This document shows positions 16,285 through 26,016 of a stretch of 64,000 bases of DNA, one piece after another. Every line of letters begins with the position of its first letter. Position 1 is the first letter of the stretch. A program made the translations under genes and the position numbers. Under the pieces are notes generated by a model that was given only the letters and a program-made list of their open reading frames with translations, searched no databases and had not been told where the DNA came from. The DNA lies in contig NZ_CP048882.1 in assembly GCF_015910445.1 (NCBI RefSeq), positions 2,728,001 through 2,792,000 on the forward strand. The letters run 5' to 3'. The DNA is from Streptomyces bathyalis (lineage in GTDB: Bacteria > Actinomycetota > Actinomycetes > Streptomycetales > Streptomycetaceae).

Positions 16285-17160
16285 ATGACTCAGCCACCGC
16301 AGGACGGTTACGGCGGTCCGCGGTACAGGAGGCAGCGGCCTCCCCCGCCGCCCGTCCCTCGGCAGCCTCCGCCGCAGCAACTTCAGCCGCGCCAGCCTCC
16401 GCCGCAGCCCCCGACCGCCGGGTTCGGATACTGGGATTCACCGGCGCAGCAACTCCCGCCCCAGCCCCCGCCGCAGCCGGCGCTGCCTCCGCAGCCGCAG
16501 TGGGAGTCGCCGCCACCACCGCCGCCGCCGTACGACTACGAGTACCTCTTCGACGAGAGGTACGAGGAGCCGCCGCCCGACTACGGCTACCCTCCGGCGG
16601 GGCCGCGGTGGGCCGCCCATTCGAAGAGGAAGCTCGTGGCCCTTTTCGCGGGCACCATCATCGCGGTGCTGCTCGCGGGCGGCGGCGTGTACTACATGAC
16701 GGACAGCGGAGGCGGAGGGGGCACCGGCGCGAGCTCGGAGAGCGGCGAACAGCCCGACTCGGGATCTGCCGGCGAGCGGCCCGACGGCGGGAACCAGGGC
16801 GGGGCTCAGGACGAGGACGCCGGAAGCGGCGGGAAGAACGGTGGGGCGAAGGGCTTCACCGGCACATGGCAGTCGCGCGGCGGGGCGACGCTGACGGTGG
16901 GCCGTGAGGCGGAGTCGGGCAGGTCCGCCGGAAAGAACGCCGTGGCCTACAACCGTCCCGGCCGCCTGTCCACCTGCCCCGGCGTCGGCGAGGCGCGCAA
17001 GTCCGGCGCGGCGTTCCGGCTGGCACTCAAGTGCGTCAACGGCAATGTGAAGAGCGCCCTCACGGGCGACGCCGTCCGGTCCGGTGACAAGCTCACCGTC
17101 GAATGGGACGGCGGCAGCAAGGACACCTTCCAGCGGCGCAGCGGGCGCAACAGCGGATGA
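16285..17160 (+). CDS. Proline-rich single-pass membrane protein of unknown function
   Basis: This has 291 residues. The first roughly 110 are a proline/glutamine-rich cytoplasmic arm (repeated PPPQ, PPPPP). A basic KRKLV edge leads into one hydrophobic segment (ALFAGTIIAVLLAGGGVYYM). A Gly/Ser/Asp linker then leads to a C-terminal domain of about 95 residues (FTGTWQSRGGATLTVG onward) with two cysteines (STCPG and LKCVN) that could form a disulfide outside the cell. The family is not recognised. The ATG at 16285 precedes the Pro-rich arm; the upstream continuation of the frame does not look like protein. Confidence 0.78.
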   Translation: MTQPPQDGYGGPRYRRQRPPPPPVPRQPPPQQLQPRQPPPQPPTAGFGYWDSPAQQLPPQPPPQPALPPQPQWESPPPPPPPYDYEYLFDERYEEPPPDYGYPPAGPRWAAHSKRKLVALFAGTIIAVLLAGGGVYYMTDSGGGGGTGASSESGEQPDSGSAGERPDGGNQGGAQDEDAGSGGKNGGAKGFTGTWQSRGGATLTVGREAESGRSAGKNAVAYNRPGRLSTCPGVGEARKSGAAFRLALKCVNGNVKSALTGDAVRSGDKLTVEWDGGSKDTFQRRSGRNSG

Positions 17161-17270
17161 GGGAGGGGCGCGCCGGCACCGGCCGGCGCTGCCCGCGGAC
17201 GCGGCAGTCAGGACAGTCCGGTGCCGCGGGACCGGGCTCGCCGCGAGCCGCCGGGACGCGGCCCGTCAGG

Positions 17271-17325
17271 AGCGGCCGGTTCAGCCAGGACTGGTCTCAA
17301 GCGGCCGGTTCAGCCAGGACTGGTC
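17271..17325. repeat. 26-bp sequence duplicated in tandem at the 3' end of the sigma/LamG gene
   Basis: A 26-base sequence beginning AGCGGCCGGTTCAGCCAGGA occurs at 17271-17296 and again exactly at 17300-17325, a 29-base period. A third partial copy (AGCGGCCGG) starts at 17329 inside the neighbouring gene. The stop codon of that gene (17324-17326) lies at the edge of the second copy. This looks like a slippage duplication of the gene end. Confidence 0.75.
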
Positions 17326-19258
17326 AGGAGCGGCCGGCCAGGGCGAGCGCCTGCTGCCCCGAGAGCGCCGAGTCGAAGGCACGCACCTCGTCGACGGTCC
17401 CCCTGAGACCTTGGAAGGGTGCGCCGTCGAGCAGCCCCCTGCCGACCGTGAAGTCGCCGTCAGCCGGCCAGTCCCCGTCATGCCTGGCCGTGTCCTCGAG
17501 CCTGCCGTCGACGTAGAGCCGGACCTCGTTGCCAGGGTCGTCGTAGACACCGGTGAGCCGGGTCCATCTGCCCGCCCTCGGAATCGAGTCGGACAGGGCC
17601 ACGTCCGCCACGACGTCCGAGGAGTCGTCACGGCGCAGGGCCATCGACCACCTGTCCTTCGCCGCGTCGTACTGGAGCGAGAACCCGCTCACGTCGTAGC
17701 CGTCCTGGCTGACCACGGTCTGGGTGCCGCCCTTGTCCTGCAGCTTCACGCGGGCGGTGACGGAGAAGCTGGACTCGGTGTCGAGCACGGCACCTTCGGA
17801 GGAGACGTCCTGCGTCCCGTTGAACTGCAGGGCGCCGTTCACCAGCGCCGGCAGCGGGTCACCGAAGAGTGTTCCGAGGATGCCGTTGGCCGAGGTGTCC
17901 GACGTCGTCGCACCCTGGACCGTGTCGAAGAGCCACTCCAGCGCCGTGTCGACGGCCGGCAGACCTCCGGCCGGTTCGCCGGCGCTGCCGCCGGCGCGTC
18001 CGCCGCCGTTCCCACGGGGCGGTGCGGTCTCCGTCGCCGTGACGGTCGAGGTGGCGGTGGCCGTCGCCGTGGTCGGGGAGGACCGCGGCGGCTGGGCCGG
18101 CACCTGCGAAGCGCCCTGGGCGGGAGGCGATTCGGTGCTCTGCGGAGAGCCGGGACCGAACACCCCGGTGTAGGCGACCGCGACGACGAGCGAACACAGG
18201 CCGACCAGTGCCGCGCTCTGGAGCGCGCGCTTCCTCTGGTGCCGTCTCCTGCCGTCGCCGGGACGCGGATCCGCGCCGTTGCGGCCGAGGATTCCTCCCA
18301 GTAACCGGCCCCCGGCGAACCGGCCGGACCAGCGGGAGACCAGGCCACGGAGTAAGCCCGCCAGCCGCCCCTCGTACGAGCGCTCCCCGCCGCCCGCACC
18401 GGCCCCGGCGGCCCTGTCAGCGGTGTCGTCCTCCGTCCCGTGCGCGGCGCGGACTCCGCCCGATGACGAGGGAAGGCTGGAGGCGGCGTACTCCGGGCCG
18501 CCCCAGGGGAGCAGTGCCTCCGCGAGCAGCGCGCCGCAGTGGACGTGCATCAGCCCGAGGTCGTCGACCGCCTGCGAGCAGTGTGCGCACCGCTCCAGGT
18601 GCGGCATCAGATCGGCAGCGGTCTCGATCGACTTCTGGTCCGCGTAGGCGAGCACCGTCCGCTGGAGGCGGGCGCACTCGTCCTCACGTATCTCGTCCTG
18701 GTGTATGCGCACGTAGGCGTTGTAGAAGTCCCTGCGCGCACGCCTGCCCAGCACCGATACCTCGTCGGTACCGCCGCCGAGGAGCTGGTCGATCCTCGCG
18801 ACGCCGTCGTACTCGACCGCGTAGTGCCACAGCACCGTCTGGGTGTGGCCGGGAAGGGATGCGAAGGCGCGGGCCGCCATGGATGTGCAGGGGAAGTCGT
18901 CCGCCGAGGAGTCCCCGCGGCCCTCGGTGACGTAGCTCTGGATCCAGCTGACCAACTCTTCGTGCAGTTCCCCGCGTTTGGCGGTGCCGGCCCAGTCGGC
19001 CGTCGTACGCAGCACCGAGCACAGCGCATACGGACGTACGGCGCCGACGGGTATCTCCGTCCGTAACGCCGTCGCGCGGCGCCATGCGTTGTCGGCCAGT
19101 TCCTCGGCCGCCGACGAACTGACGGTGCACACGGCGGCGAAGGCCCTCACGGCATGAAAGTGGCGCCGCTCCAGCTCACGGAGCGCGTCGCGGAACGACT
19201 CGCCCTCCTCCCGCACCAGCGGGAGGAGTTCCGCGTCAGACAGTCGCGCGCATTCCAT
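17324..19258 (-). CDS. ECF-sigma-like protein fused to zinc finger, membrane segment and LamG domain
   Basis: This has about 644 residues. The N-terminal 200 residues look like sigma regions 2 and 4 (DALRELERRHFHAVRAFAA; later a region-4-like stretch ASLPGHTQTVLWHYAVEYDG). A zf-HC2-type anti-sigma finger follows (HLERCAHCSQAV; H-x3-C-x2-C). Next come a linker, one hydrophobic segment (SAALVGLCSLVVAVAYTGVF), a Ser/Thr/Pro stretch and a C-terminal concanavalin-like LamG domain of about 160 residues (NGTQDVSSEG to GTVDEVRAFDSAL). Sigma factor, anti-sigma finger and an outside binding domain in one chain imply a membrane-held transcription factor released by an external signal. Similar fusions are known in Actinobacteria (the group sometimes called ECF52, from memory). 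The start may instead be the TTG at 19270. Confidence 0.8.
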   Translation of the reverse strand: MECARLSDAELLPLVREEGESFRDALRELERRHFHAVRAFAAVCTVSSSAAEELADNAWRRATALRTEIPVGAVRPYALCSVLRTTADWAGTAKRGELHEELVSWIQSYVTEGRGDSSADDFPCTSMAARAFASLPGHTQTVLWHYAVEYDGVARIDQLLGGGTDEVSVLGRRARRDFYNAYVRIHQDEIREDECARLQRTVLAYADQKSIETAADLMPHLERCAHCSQAVDDLGLMHVHCGALLAEALLPWGGPEYAASSLPSSSGGVRAAHGTEDDTADRAAGAGAGGGERSYEGRLAGLLRGLVSRWSGRFAGGRLLGGILGRNGADPRPGDGRRRHQRKRALQSAALVGLCSLVVAVAYTGVFGPGSPQSTESPPAQGASQVPAQPPRSSPTTATATATSTVTATETAPPRGNGGGRAGGSAGEPAGGLPAVDTALEWLFDTVQGATTSDTSANGILGTLFGDPLPALVNGALQFNGTQDVSSEGAVLDTESSFSVTARVKLQDKGGTQTVVSQDGYDVSGFSLQYDAAKDRWSMALRRDDSSDVVADVALSDSIPRAGRWTRLTGVYDDPGNEVRLYVDGRLEDTARHDGDWPADGDFTVGRGLLDGAPFQGLRGTVDEVRAFDSALSGQQALALAGRS

Positions 19259-19478
19259 CCGTTCGTTCAATCCCCATAGTTGACGGCGTCCCGATCACAG
19301 GACGAATGCTCAGAGTGCATAGCCGATAACAGTACGAGGATACGACGTACCGGCGGCCGAATCGGCTCCATCGCGAGGGTCCGGGGAAGACGCCCGAAAA
19401 GGCCGCAGGCATAACGGATTTACGGATCCAACCGAACAGGACGGGACAAGTCGGCGACCGGCGCCCGGAGCGCACCCG

Positions 19479-20489
19479 TCAGTCGTCGCTGTCACTGCCC
19501 TTCTGGAAGCCGTACGGGTAGGGCAGCCGCCGGCTCGCGGCGGCCGTGAGCCGCTTCACCTGCGAAGACTCCAACTCCCAGTCCACGACGGCCAGATGGG
19601 AGGCGAACTGCTCCATCGTGCGCGCGCCGACGATCGGGGACGTGACACCGTCCTGCCGGAGCAGCCAGTTGACCGCGACCTGGGCCGGAGGCCGTCCCGA
19701 CTCCTCGGCGACGGCGAAGAGTTCGTCGAGTACGCGCCATGTCCGCTCGTCCTCCGCGTAGGCGCTCCACGACTCGCTCCAGCCCTGACTCTCCGCGGTC
19801 CTCACGCGGCTTCCGCTCGGCGGCTCCTGCATTCCCCGGCGGATCGCACCGCTGAGCCAGCCACCGCGCAGCGGGCTCCACGGGATCACGCCGAGGCCCT
19901 CGTTGCGGCAGACGGGGAGGAGCTCCCACTCGGCTTCGCGGTCGAGCAGGTTGTACAGCGGCTGGAGGGAGGAGAAGGGCTCCCAGCCGCGGGCGCGGGC
20001 GATGTCCACGGCCTTCTGCAGCTGCCATCCGGTGAAGTTGCTCGCGCCCACCGCCCGGACCTTTCCGGCCCGTACGAGCGAGTCGAGGGTGGAGAGCGTC
20101 TGCTCCAGCGGCGTGTGCGGATCCCAGGCGTGCACCTGGTACAGGTCGATGTGGTCGGTGCGGAGCCGCCGCAGGCTCGCCTCCACGCCCTGGACGATGT
20201 GCTTGCGGCCCAGCCCCTGGTCGTTGGGGCTGTCGCCCATCGGGAACCTGACCTTCGTCGCGACGACGAGATCGTCACGCCGCTGCCTGCTCAGCCAGCG
20301 CCCGAGGATCTCCTCCGACCCGCCCCGCGAGTACACGTCGGCGGTGTCGATGAAGTTGCCGCCCGCCTCGACGAAGGCGTCCAGGATGGCGCCGCTCGTC
20401 TCCTCGTCGGTCTCGCGGCCGAAGGTCATGGTGCCCAGGCACAGCTCGCTGACGCGAAGCCCGGAGCCGCCCAGCAGCTTGATACGCAT
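19479..20489 (-). CDS. Aldo/keto reductase
   Basis: This has 336 residues and is an NADPH-dependent TIM-barrel oxidoreductase of the bacterial AKR/YajO-like group. The catalytic residues are in place: Asp/Tyr in [12 protein letters not shown], Lys in VVATKVRFP and His in [12 protein letters not shown]. The cofactor phosphate-binding region near the C-terminus reads [10 protein letters not shown]. The ATG at 20489 has GGAGG upstream at good spacing; the longer open frame overlaps the promoter of the divergent gene. The physiological substrate is unknown. Confidence 0.92.
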   Translation of the reverse strand: MRIKLLGGSGLRVSELCLGTMTFGRETDEETSGAILDAFVEAGGNFIDTADVYSRGGSEEILGRWLSRQRRDDLVVATKVRFPMGDSPNDQGLGRKHIVQGVEASLRRLRTDHIDLYQVHAWDPHTPLEQTLSTLDSLVRAGKVRAVGASNFTGWQLQKAVDIARARGWEPFSSLQPLYNLLDREAEWELLPVCRNEGLGVIPWSPLRGGWLSGAIRRGMQEPPSGSRVRTAESQGWSESWSAYAEDERTWRVLDELFAVAEESGRPPAQVAVNWLLRQDGVTSPIVGARTMEQFASHLAVVDWELESSQVKRLTAAASRRLPYPYGFQKGSDSDD

Positions 20490-20676
20490 GTGTTTCTCGA
20501 CCTCCGGCCGGTGATCGGGGGGCAGGACTGCGTCCCGTCCGCGGTCGGCGCATTCTAGGTGCGGGGCGGCGAAACGGACCCCGTTCCACCGGGCGGGGGC
20601 CGCCGGATCTTTCGCTTCTGTGACGGTGTCGCCGGCACCCCTCGCACCGGCCCGCCGCGCCCCTACCATCACGGAC

Positions 20677-21327
20677 ATGCCCGCACCCCGATGGAAGAGC
20701 CTCGTCCGCGACATCGTCCTCGTCGTCGCGGCGCCCCTCGTGCTGGCCGGATTCGGGCTCGGGCATCCCGGCGGGCTGCGGCCGCACAACGCCGCGATGT
20801 GGGCCGAGATGCACATCTGGCTGCTGCCCGTCTGGCCGCTGCTGGCGCTGGGCCTGATCGTGCCCCTGTGGGGCAGGCCGCGGCGTGACGTGCCCGGCGT
20901 GGCCACCGTCGTCGCGTGGGTGGGCGCCTTCGGGTACGCCTGCTTCTACACGGGCCTGGACGCCGTCGCCGGCATCGGGGCGGGCATCGCCGAGGAGCAC
21001 GGCGGCGAGCAGCGCCGCCGGGTCGTCAACCCGCTCTTCCACACCGGTGACGCGCTCGGGCAGGCGGGCGTGTGGTGCCTGACCGTCGCGGTGGTCGCGG
21101 TGTCGGTCGCGCTGTGTCTGAGGTACGGGGCGCGCGTGCTGCCCGGCACGGTGGTGCTGCTGGCGTGCTGCGGGTCCTTCTTCGACAGCCACATCTTCAA
21201 CCCGCGAGGAGTGGTGACGATGCTGGGCTTCGCGCTCGGCTTCGCCCTGCTCGTATGGGCGGCGGCAGGGCCGGCGAGGGACGGTACGTCCCACCGGGCG
21301 ACCACCGGACCGAGCCACCGGACCTGA
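20677..21327 (+). CDS. Integral membrane protein of unknown function
   Basis: This has 216 residues with about five to six hydrophobic segments ([93 protein letters not shown]). Conserved-looking HPGGL, EMHIW and DSHIFNPRG motifs lie at loops and could bind a ligand or metal. It is divergent from the aldo/keto reductase and converges on the SnoaL-like gene with 8 bases between. I do not recognise the family. The ATG at 20677 precedes the first hydrophobic segment. Confidence 0.8.
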   Translation: MPAPRWKSLVRDIVLVVAAPLVLAGFGLGHPGGLRPHNAAMWAEMHIWLLPVWPLLALGLIVPLWGRPRRDVPGVATVVAWVGAFGYACFYTGLDAVAGIGAGIAEEHGGEQRRRVVNPLFHTGDALGQAGVWCLTVAVVAVSVALCLRYGARVLPGTVVLLACCGSFFDSHIFNPRGVVTMLGFALGFALLVWAAAGPARDGTSHRATTGPSHRT

Positions 21328-21335
21328 GCCAGGGC

Positions 21336-21680
21336 CTAGCGGACGCGACCCCCGAAGAAGACCTGGGTCTCGGTGAGGCGCCCGTCGCGGACCGTCGCGA
21401 CCTCGACGTTGCGGTGGCGCTCGCCCGTCTGCAGTTCGTACTCGTAGAGCAGGAAGACGTCGTCGCCCCCGGCCGGCACGACCGACAGGATCTTCTGCGA
21501 CCTGAGGCGTTCAGCCGTGGGGAAGCAGCGCTCGAAGAACGCGGCCCTGTCGATGTGGTCGTCCTGCGGGCTGGTGAAGCTGTAGTCGTCGGCGATCAGC
21601 GCTTCCGCTCGCTCGCGGTCCTGCGCGACGTAGCTCTCCATGCAGGCCCTGACGACCTCGGTCCCATCGGTGCCGGCCAC
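21336..21680 (-). CDS. SnoaL-like / NTF2-fold protein
   Basis: This small cystatin-like-fold protein has 114 residues ([58 protein letters not shown]), a pattern typical of SnoaL-like nuclear transport factor 2 family proteins. These bind small hydrophobic molecules or act as isomerases or cyclases, and many have no assigned function. The GTG at 21680 has GGAGGGAG upstream, which fixes the start. The frame stays open far upstream, but there it is antisense to the DinB gene. Confidence 0.85.
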   Translation of the reverse strand: MAGTDGTEVVRACMESYVAQDRERAEALIADDYSFTSPQDDHIDRAAFFERCFPTAERLRSQKILSVVPAGGDDVFLLYEYELQTGERHRNVEVATVRDGRLTETQVFFGGRVR

Positions 21681-21824
21681 AGCGGCTCTCCCTCCGTGCG
21701 TGATGTCCCTGCCGCAGTGCAGACCACCGCCGGCGCCCGGACTCATCGGAGCGGGCAAAGGCCGCCGCCACTGCCTGACGGCGACCGGGACGCACCGGCG
21801 GCCGGGCCGTGGAAGGCTGGCTCC

Positions 21825-22352
21825 ATGACCAGGACGACACCGGACGGACGCCCCGTCCCCGCCCCGCACGCGGACGAACGCACCATGCTGGAGGGCTGGT
21901 TGGACTTCCACCGGGCCACCCTGACCCTCAAGTGCGCGGATCTCGACGACAGTCAGGTGCGCGAGCAGTCGGCGGAGCCGTCCTCGATGACGCTGCTCGG
22001 GCTCGTGCAGCACCTGGCAGAAGTCGAACGCAACTGGTTCCAGCGGGTGTTCGCCGGTCAGGACGTCCCGAGGCTGTACGAGGAGGGGGAGGACGGGTTC
22101 ACGCTCGTTCCCGGGCGCGGCATGGACGAGGCGATGGCCGTGTGGCAGCGCGAGGTCGAGCGTGGCCGCGAACTGACCGCCACCGCGTCCCTCGACGACT
22201 CCGGCCGCCTCCCGGAGGAATCGGCAGCGATCATGGGCGACGACAGCGTGTCCCTTCGCTGGATCCTGATCCACATGGTCGAGGAGTACGCGCGGCACAA
22301 CGGGCACGCGGATCTGCTCCGCGAGCGCATCGACGGCACGTCGGGCACGTGA
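21825..22352 (+). CDS. DinB/DUF664-family protein
   Basis: This four-helix-bundle protein has 175 residues with the DinB-type metal-site histidines in [12 protein letters not shown] and the C-terminal [12 protein letters not shown]. In Actinobacteria such proteins are often thiol-dependent (mycothiol) transferases. The exact reaction here is unknown. It is divergent from the SnoaL-like gene and followed by a convergent membrane-anchored gene. The ATG at 21825 is preceded by GGAAGG at 21811-21816. Confidence 0.88.
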   Translation: MTRTTPDGRPVPAPHADERTMLEGWLDFHRATLTLKCADLDDSQVREQSAEPSSMTLLGLVQHLAEVERNWFQRVFAGQDVPRLYEEGEDGFTLVPGRGMDEAMAVWQREVERGRELTATASLDDSGRLPEESAAIMGDDSVSLRWILIHMVEEYARHNGHADLLRERIDGTSGT

Positions 22353-22423
22353 GCCGCGGCGGCAGGGCGCCGACGGCCGGTACCGCCCGGACACCCGGCG
22401 CCGGCCCGCTCGCTCGCACTCCG

Positions 22424-23566
22424 TCAGGCCCGGGGCGGGTCGGCCGAGACCCGGGACGGTACGCGCGGCTTCGTGCAGCCACGGCGGTCGGCCTGCCGCT
22501 CGGCGAAGGCAGTCAGGATCGAGCGCATCTCCTCCGCGCTCAGCACCGGGGTCTCCCCGTCCCCGCCGAGCGCGCGGATCCGGAAGACGGCGTCCGTCCC
22601 CTCGCACCGCGCGGTCGCCCAGCCCTGCGTGGCGCTCACCCACGGCTTCCTCCGGCCGAGGGCCTTCCACAGATGGCGGGAGAAGTCGCCGTGGAAGGCC
22701 GTCAGGTCGAGTGCCTCCTTGCCCTGGGCCGCCTGACCTGATCCGGTGCCGTCGCCGTTGCGTTCCAGCAGGCAGCTGCCGACCGGGGCGCGCCGCGACA
22801 TCCGCACCTCCACGCTCCAGGCCTTCGTCGGGCCGAGGGGCGCGTGGGCGAGCACCGAGCACGGCGTCCCGTCCGTCCGTCCCAGCGGCACCGGCTCCGG
22901 CCGGGGAACCTTCTCCGGGACGGCCAACGGCTTCGCTCCGCAACGCAGCTTCTCCGACGCCTTGTTGGCGAAGGAGACGGTGGCACGCGCACCGGCGTCG
23001 TACGAGACTCCGGCAGCGGGCTCGTCCCCCGACTCGCCGTCACCGAAGTAGCCGGGGATCTGAGCCCTGGTGTGCAGCTGCCGCGGCTTCCCCGAGCCGT
23101 CCCTGCCGAGCCGTGGGCAGACGACCGTCATGACGAGATCGCCGCGCGGCGTCTCGTAGCCCGGCAGCCCCGCCGGGAGCGCCAGCCGGGCCGGCTCATG
23201 GCCGGAGAAGTCCTCGGAGAGGTGGCCGTCGATGTCGTCGCGGGCGGTGTAGGCCGAGGCGCGGAAGCGGTAGCCGCGGCCGCTCTCGCCGTCGTTCACC
23301 TCGCAGCGGTATCTGCCGAGGGGAGCGTCGACGGTCTCCTCGTGTCCGTAGAGATGCCTGTCGTCGTCCATCGGCTTCGTGCCCATGTCGTCGAGGACAC
23401 CCTTGGGCAGCGCTCCGCTGCAGGCGTTTCGGGTGACCCACCAGTCGTTCACGTACGGCTCGACGACCGCGGCGACCACCCCGAGCAGCACCACTCCCGC
23501 GGCAGCGGCCCCAACGATCCGCTTCCGCCGGTTCAGTCGGCGGGTCCGGCCCCCGATATCGGTCAC
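22424..23566 (-). CDS. Membrane-anchored exported protein of unknown function
   Basis: This has 380 residues. A basic N-terminus (TRRLNRRKRI) and one hydrophobic helix (VGAAAAGVVLLGVVAAVVEP, about 18-37) point to a signal anchor, with the rest outside. The exported part has several spaced cysteines (RNACSGALP, RYRCEV, VVCPRLG, LRCGAKP, PCSVLA, SCLLERN, ARCEGT, RGCTKP), an even number that could pair. It looks like two repeats of one fold, each with a Cys pair and an acidic beta segment, but I could not align them by eye with confidence. The family is not recognised. Confidence 0.8.
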   Translation of the reverse strand: MTDIGGRTRRLNRRKRIVGAAAAGVVLLGVVAAVVEPYVNDWWVTRNACSGALPKGVLDDMGTKPMDDDRHLYGHEETVDAPLGRYRCEVNDGESGRGYRFRASAYTARDDIDGHLSEDFSGHEPARLALPAGLPGYETPRGDLVMTVVCPRLGRDGSGKPRQLHTRAQIPGYFGDGESGDEPAAGVSYDAGARATVSFANKASEKLRCGAKPLAVPEKVPRPEPVPLGRTDGTPCSVLAHAPLGPTKAWSVEVRMSRRAPVGSCLLERNGDGTGSGQAAQGKEALDLTAFHGDFSRHLWKALGRRKPWVSATQGWATARCEGTDAVFRIRALGGDGETPVLSAEEMRSILTAFAERQADRRGCTKPRVPSRVSADPPRA

Positions 23567-23663
23567 CCCGGCAAACTACCGCCGTGGGCGCCGGACATCC
23601 GAGATCGCCGGGCCCGGCCGGGCCGGAGTCGCCCCGTGCCCCTGCGGGCCCGCCTCCGGGAAC

Positions 23664-23873
23664 TCATCGAGCCCCGTGCGTCCTGCCGCCTACAGGTGGT
23701 CCTGAGAACTTGCGCGTGCGGCGAGAGATGGCGGTGGTGCTCAGCCCCGGCACCGGCGGGAGGTTCGGCAGAGTGAACAGGTCGTCCACGGTGTAGCCCT
23801 GCCGCGGGGGCACAGGCCACTGCGGGGCGGCATCCTGGGAATCGCCGCTGGTGGGCACGGGCTCGGCGGTCAT
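23664..23873 (-). pseudogene. Truncated Uma2-family-like gene
   Basis: The ATG at 23873 has a strong GGGAGGA site and opens a 69-residue frame. Its first 45 residues (ending YTVDDLFTLPNLPP) match the N-terminus I recall for Streptomyces Uma2 restriction-endonuclease-fold proteins, which normally run to about 190 residues and continue after this point with an LIDG-type catalytic segment. Here the sequence changes to a short basic tail (AISRRTRKFSGPP) and stops. No later part of the family is visible in any frame downstream. It is probably a deletion remnant, though a real short protein cannot be excluded. Confidence 0.5.
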
Positions 23874-24009
23874 GGTTCCTCCCATGGACGGGCTTCTCCG
23901 CCCCGCACCCACCGCAGCGGGCGGGAGCGAGCCCTGGTCACTCGGAGGCATGAAGCACGACGCCAGGTTGACGGAGGATCCGCCTGGGCGCTCGCCGGGT
24001 CGTCCCGGC

Positions 24010-25635
24010 TCACTCCCACTCGATCGTGCCCGGCGGCTTGCTCGTGATGTCGAGCGCGACACGGTTGACGCCGGAGACCTCGTTCGTGATGCGGTTGGAG
24101 ACGCGGGCCAGCACGTCGTACGGCAGCCGCGACCAGTCCGCGGTCATCGCGTCCTCGGACGAGACGGGGCGCAGCACCACGGGATGCCCGTATGTGCGGC
24201 CGTCGCCCTGCACGCCCACGGAGCGGATGTCGGCCAGGAGCACGACCGGGCACTGCCAGATGTCGCGGTCCAGGCCGGCGGCCGTGAGCTCCTCGCGGGC
24301 GATGGCGTCGGCCTCGCGGAGCACGTCGAGGCGCTCGCGCGTGACCTCGCCGATGATGCGGATCCCGAGCCCGGGGCCGGGGAACGGCTGCCGCTGGACG
24401 ATCTCCTCCGGCAGGCCCAGCTCCTGGCCGACCATGCGGACCTCGTCCTTGAACAGCTTCCGCAGCGGCTCGACCAGTTCGAACTCCAGGTCCTCCGGGA
24501 GCCCGCCCACGTTGTGGTGCGACTTGATGTTGGCCGCGCCCGTGCCGCCGCCGGACTCGACGACGTCGGGATAGAGGGTGCCCTGCACGAGGAAGGCGAC
24601 GTCCTCACCGGCGGCGCCCGCCTCGGCGACGAGCTCCGCCTGCGCCTGCTCGAAGACCCGGATGAACTCACGTCCGATGATCTTCCGCTTCTGCTCCGGG
24701 TCGGAGGCTCCTGCCAGCGCGGCGATGAAGCGGTCGGCGGCGTCGACGACCTTCAGCTGCACGCCGGTGGCCGCGACGAAGTCCTTCTCCACCTGTTCCG
24801 TCTCGCCCTTGCGCATCAGCCCGTGGTCGACGTACACGCAGGTCAGCTGCGTACCGACAGCCTTGTGGACGAGGGCTGCGGCCACCGCCGAGTCCACGCC
24901 GCCGGACAGCCCGCAGATGGCACGCTTGCTGCCGATCTGCTCGCGGATCGCGGCGACCTGCTCGTCGACGATGCTCGCGGTCGTCCAGGTCGGGGAGAGA
25001 CCGGCGCCGCGGTAGAGGAAGTGCTCCAGCACCTGCTGGCCGTGCGTGGAGTGCATGACCTCGGGGTGGTACTGGACGCCGTAGAGCCTGCGCTCGTCGT
25101 TCTCGAAGGCCGCGACCGGGACCATGTCGGTGGATGCGGTGACCGTGAAGCCCTCGGGCGCGGCGGAACAGGCGTCGCCGTGCGACATCCACACCTGCTG
25201 GTGCGAGGGCGTGCCCTCGAAGAGGGTGGATGCGCCCTTGGAGACCGACAGGTCCGTGCGCCCGTACTCGCGGCTGCCGGTGTTGTCGACGGTGCCGCCG
25301 AGGGACTGCGCCATCAGCTGGAAGCCGTAGCACAGGCCGAGCACGGGGACCCCGGCGTCGAAGAGCGAGCCGTCGAGGGACGGTGCGTCGTCGGCGTACA
25401 CGGACGAGGGGCCGCCGGAGAGGATCACCGCCTTCGGGTTCCTGGCCAGCATCTCCTCGACCGGCATGGTGGAGGGCACGACCTCGCTGTAGATCCGCGC
25501 CTCGCGCACGCGGCGCGCGATGAGCTGCGCGTACTGCGCACCGAAATCGACCACGAGGACGGTCTCCGGAGCGTCCGGAGATGCGGAGGCGGATTCCGGG
25601 GAGCCTGAGCCACGAGGGGCGGGCGCTGATGCCAC
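24010..25635 (-). CDS. guaA: GMP synthase (glutamine-hydrolysing)
   Basis: This converts XMP, ATP and glutamine to GMP, the last step of guanine nucleotide synthesis after GuaB. It has 541 residues. A class I glutamine amidotransferase domain ([12 protein letters not shown]; nucleophile in [12 protein letters not shown] in QYHPEV) is followed by an ATP-pyrophosphatase domain with P-loop [14 protein letters not shown] and a C-terminal dimerisation domain ending KPPGTIEWE. The start is the GTG at 25635. It is divergent from the chorismate mutase attenuator unit, and guaB lies about 16 kb away. Confidence 0.97.
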   Translation of the reverse strand: MASAPAPRGSGSPESASASPDAPETVLVVDFGAQYAQLIARRVREARIYSEVVPSTMPVEEMLARNPKAVILSGGPSSVYADDAPSLDGSLFDAGVPVLGLCYGFQLMAQSLGGTVDNTGSREYGRTDLSVSKGASTLFEGTPSHQQVWMSHGDACSAAPEGFTVTASTDMVPVAAFENDERRLYGVQYHPEVMHSTHGQQVLEHFLYRGAGLSPTWTTASIVDEQVAAIREQIGSKRAICGLSGGVDSAVAAALVHKAVGTQLTCVYVDHGLMRKGETEQVEKDFVAATGVQLKVVDAADRFIAALAGASDPEQKRKIIGREFIRVFEQAQAELVAEAGAAGEDVAFLVQGTLYPDVVESGGGTGAANIKSHHNVGGLPEDLEFELVEPLRKLFKDEVRMVGQELGLPEEIVQRQPFPGPGLGIRIIGEVTRERLDVLREADAIAREELTAAGLDRDIWQCPVVLLADIRSVGVQGDGRTYGHPVVLRPVSSEDAMTADWSRLPYDVLARVSNRITNEVSGVNRVALDITSKPPGTIEWE

Positions 25636-25776
25636 GGAGCGGCTGCCTTTCGGCCTTACGGCGGTGGTACGGGAGCGTGGGACGGCGGGGACGGCGTTGA
25701 TGCACGCCGTGCCGGAGCGCGGAGCACGTGCTCACTTCGTACGGCCGATTCTAACGGGAGCCGCCGGGGGTGCTGC

Positions 25777-25805
25777 TTGGCCTCCACAGGGGGCCCGTGC
25801 ATACT
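25777..25805 (+). promoter_or_regulatory. Promoter of the chorismate mutase leader
   Basis: TTGGCC (25777-25782) and CATACT (25800-25805) are 17 bases apart. A start of transcription 6-8 bases after the -10 falls on, or within two bases of, the ATG of the leader peptide at 25813, which predicts a leaderless transcript. Confidence 0.55.
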
Positions 25806-25812
25806 GTCGAGC

Positions 25813-25893
25813 ATGTTCGAGCAGCCCGTCACAACCAGCTTCTGGTTCGGCTACGGATCCGGCCCTCACGGCCGCCGTGGTCGAGCTGCTTGA
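25813..25893 (+). CDS. Aromatic leader peptide (attenuator) of chorismate mutase
   Basis: This 26-codon frame from ATG to TGA contains the run Phe-Trp-Phe-Gly-Tyr (codons 10-14) and a second Phe at codon 2, while the rest is ordinary. It lies between a promoter and a strong terminator hairpin upstream of chorismate mutase, the gene that commits chorismate to Phe and Tyr. That is the arrangement of an amino-acid attenuator, in which the ribosome stalls at scarce aromatic tRNAs and prevents terminator folding. The likely transcription start leaves no 5' leader. Trp attenuators with leader peptides are known in Streptomyces; I infer the same logic here. Confidence 0.72.
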   Translation: MFEQPVTTSFWFGYGSGPHGRRGRAA

Positions 25894-25916
25894 TCCACTG
25901 ACGAGCGACTCACCGG

Positions 25917-25957
25917 GCGCCCCGGGCCGGCAAAGGCCCGGGGCGCTCTTCGTTTCC
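25917..25957 (+). terminator. Attenuator terminator before chorismate mutase
   Basis: GCGCCCCGGGCC (25917-25928), a 6-base loop and GGCCCGGGGCGC (25935-25946) form a perfect 12-bp stem. TCTTCGTTTCC follows, which is unusually T-rich for this genome. It starts 23 bases after the leader peptide stop, the spacing expected of an attenuator. Confidence 0.8.
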
Positions 25958-26016
25958 GCTCCACGGGCCGCGAGGTCCAGGGCTCCGCCGTACGTACGAC
26001 CTACGAGGACGGAGAC

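Noticed and set aside
19322..19329. GCCGATAA, the WhiG-type -10 sequence
   Set aside because: No TAAA at the correct distance, and no plus-strand gene follows.
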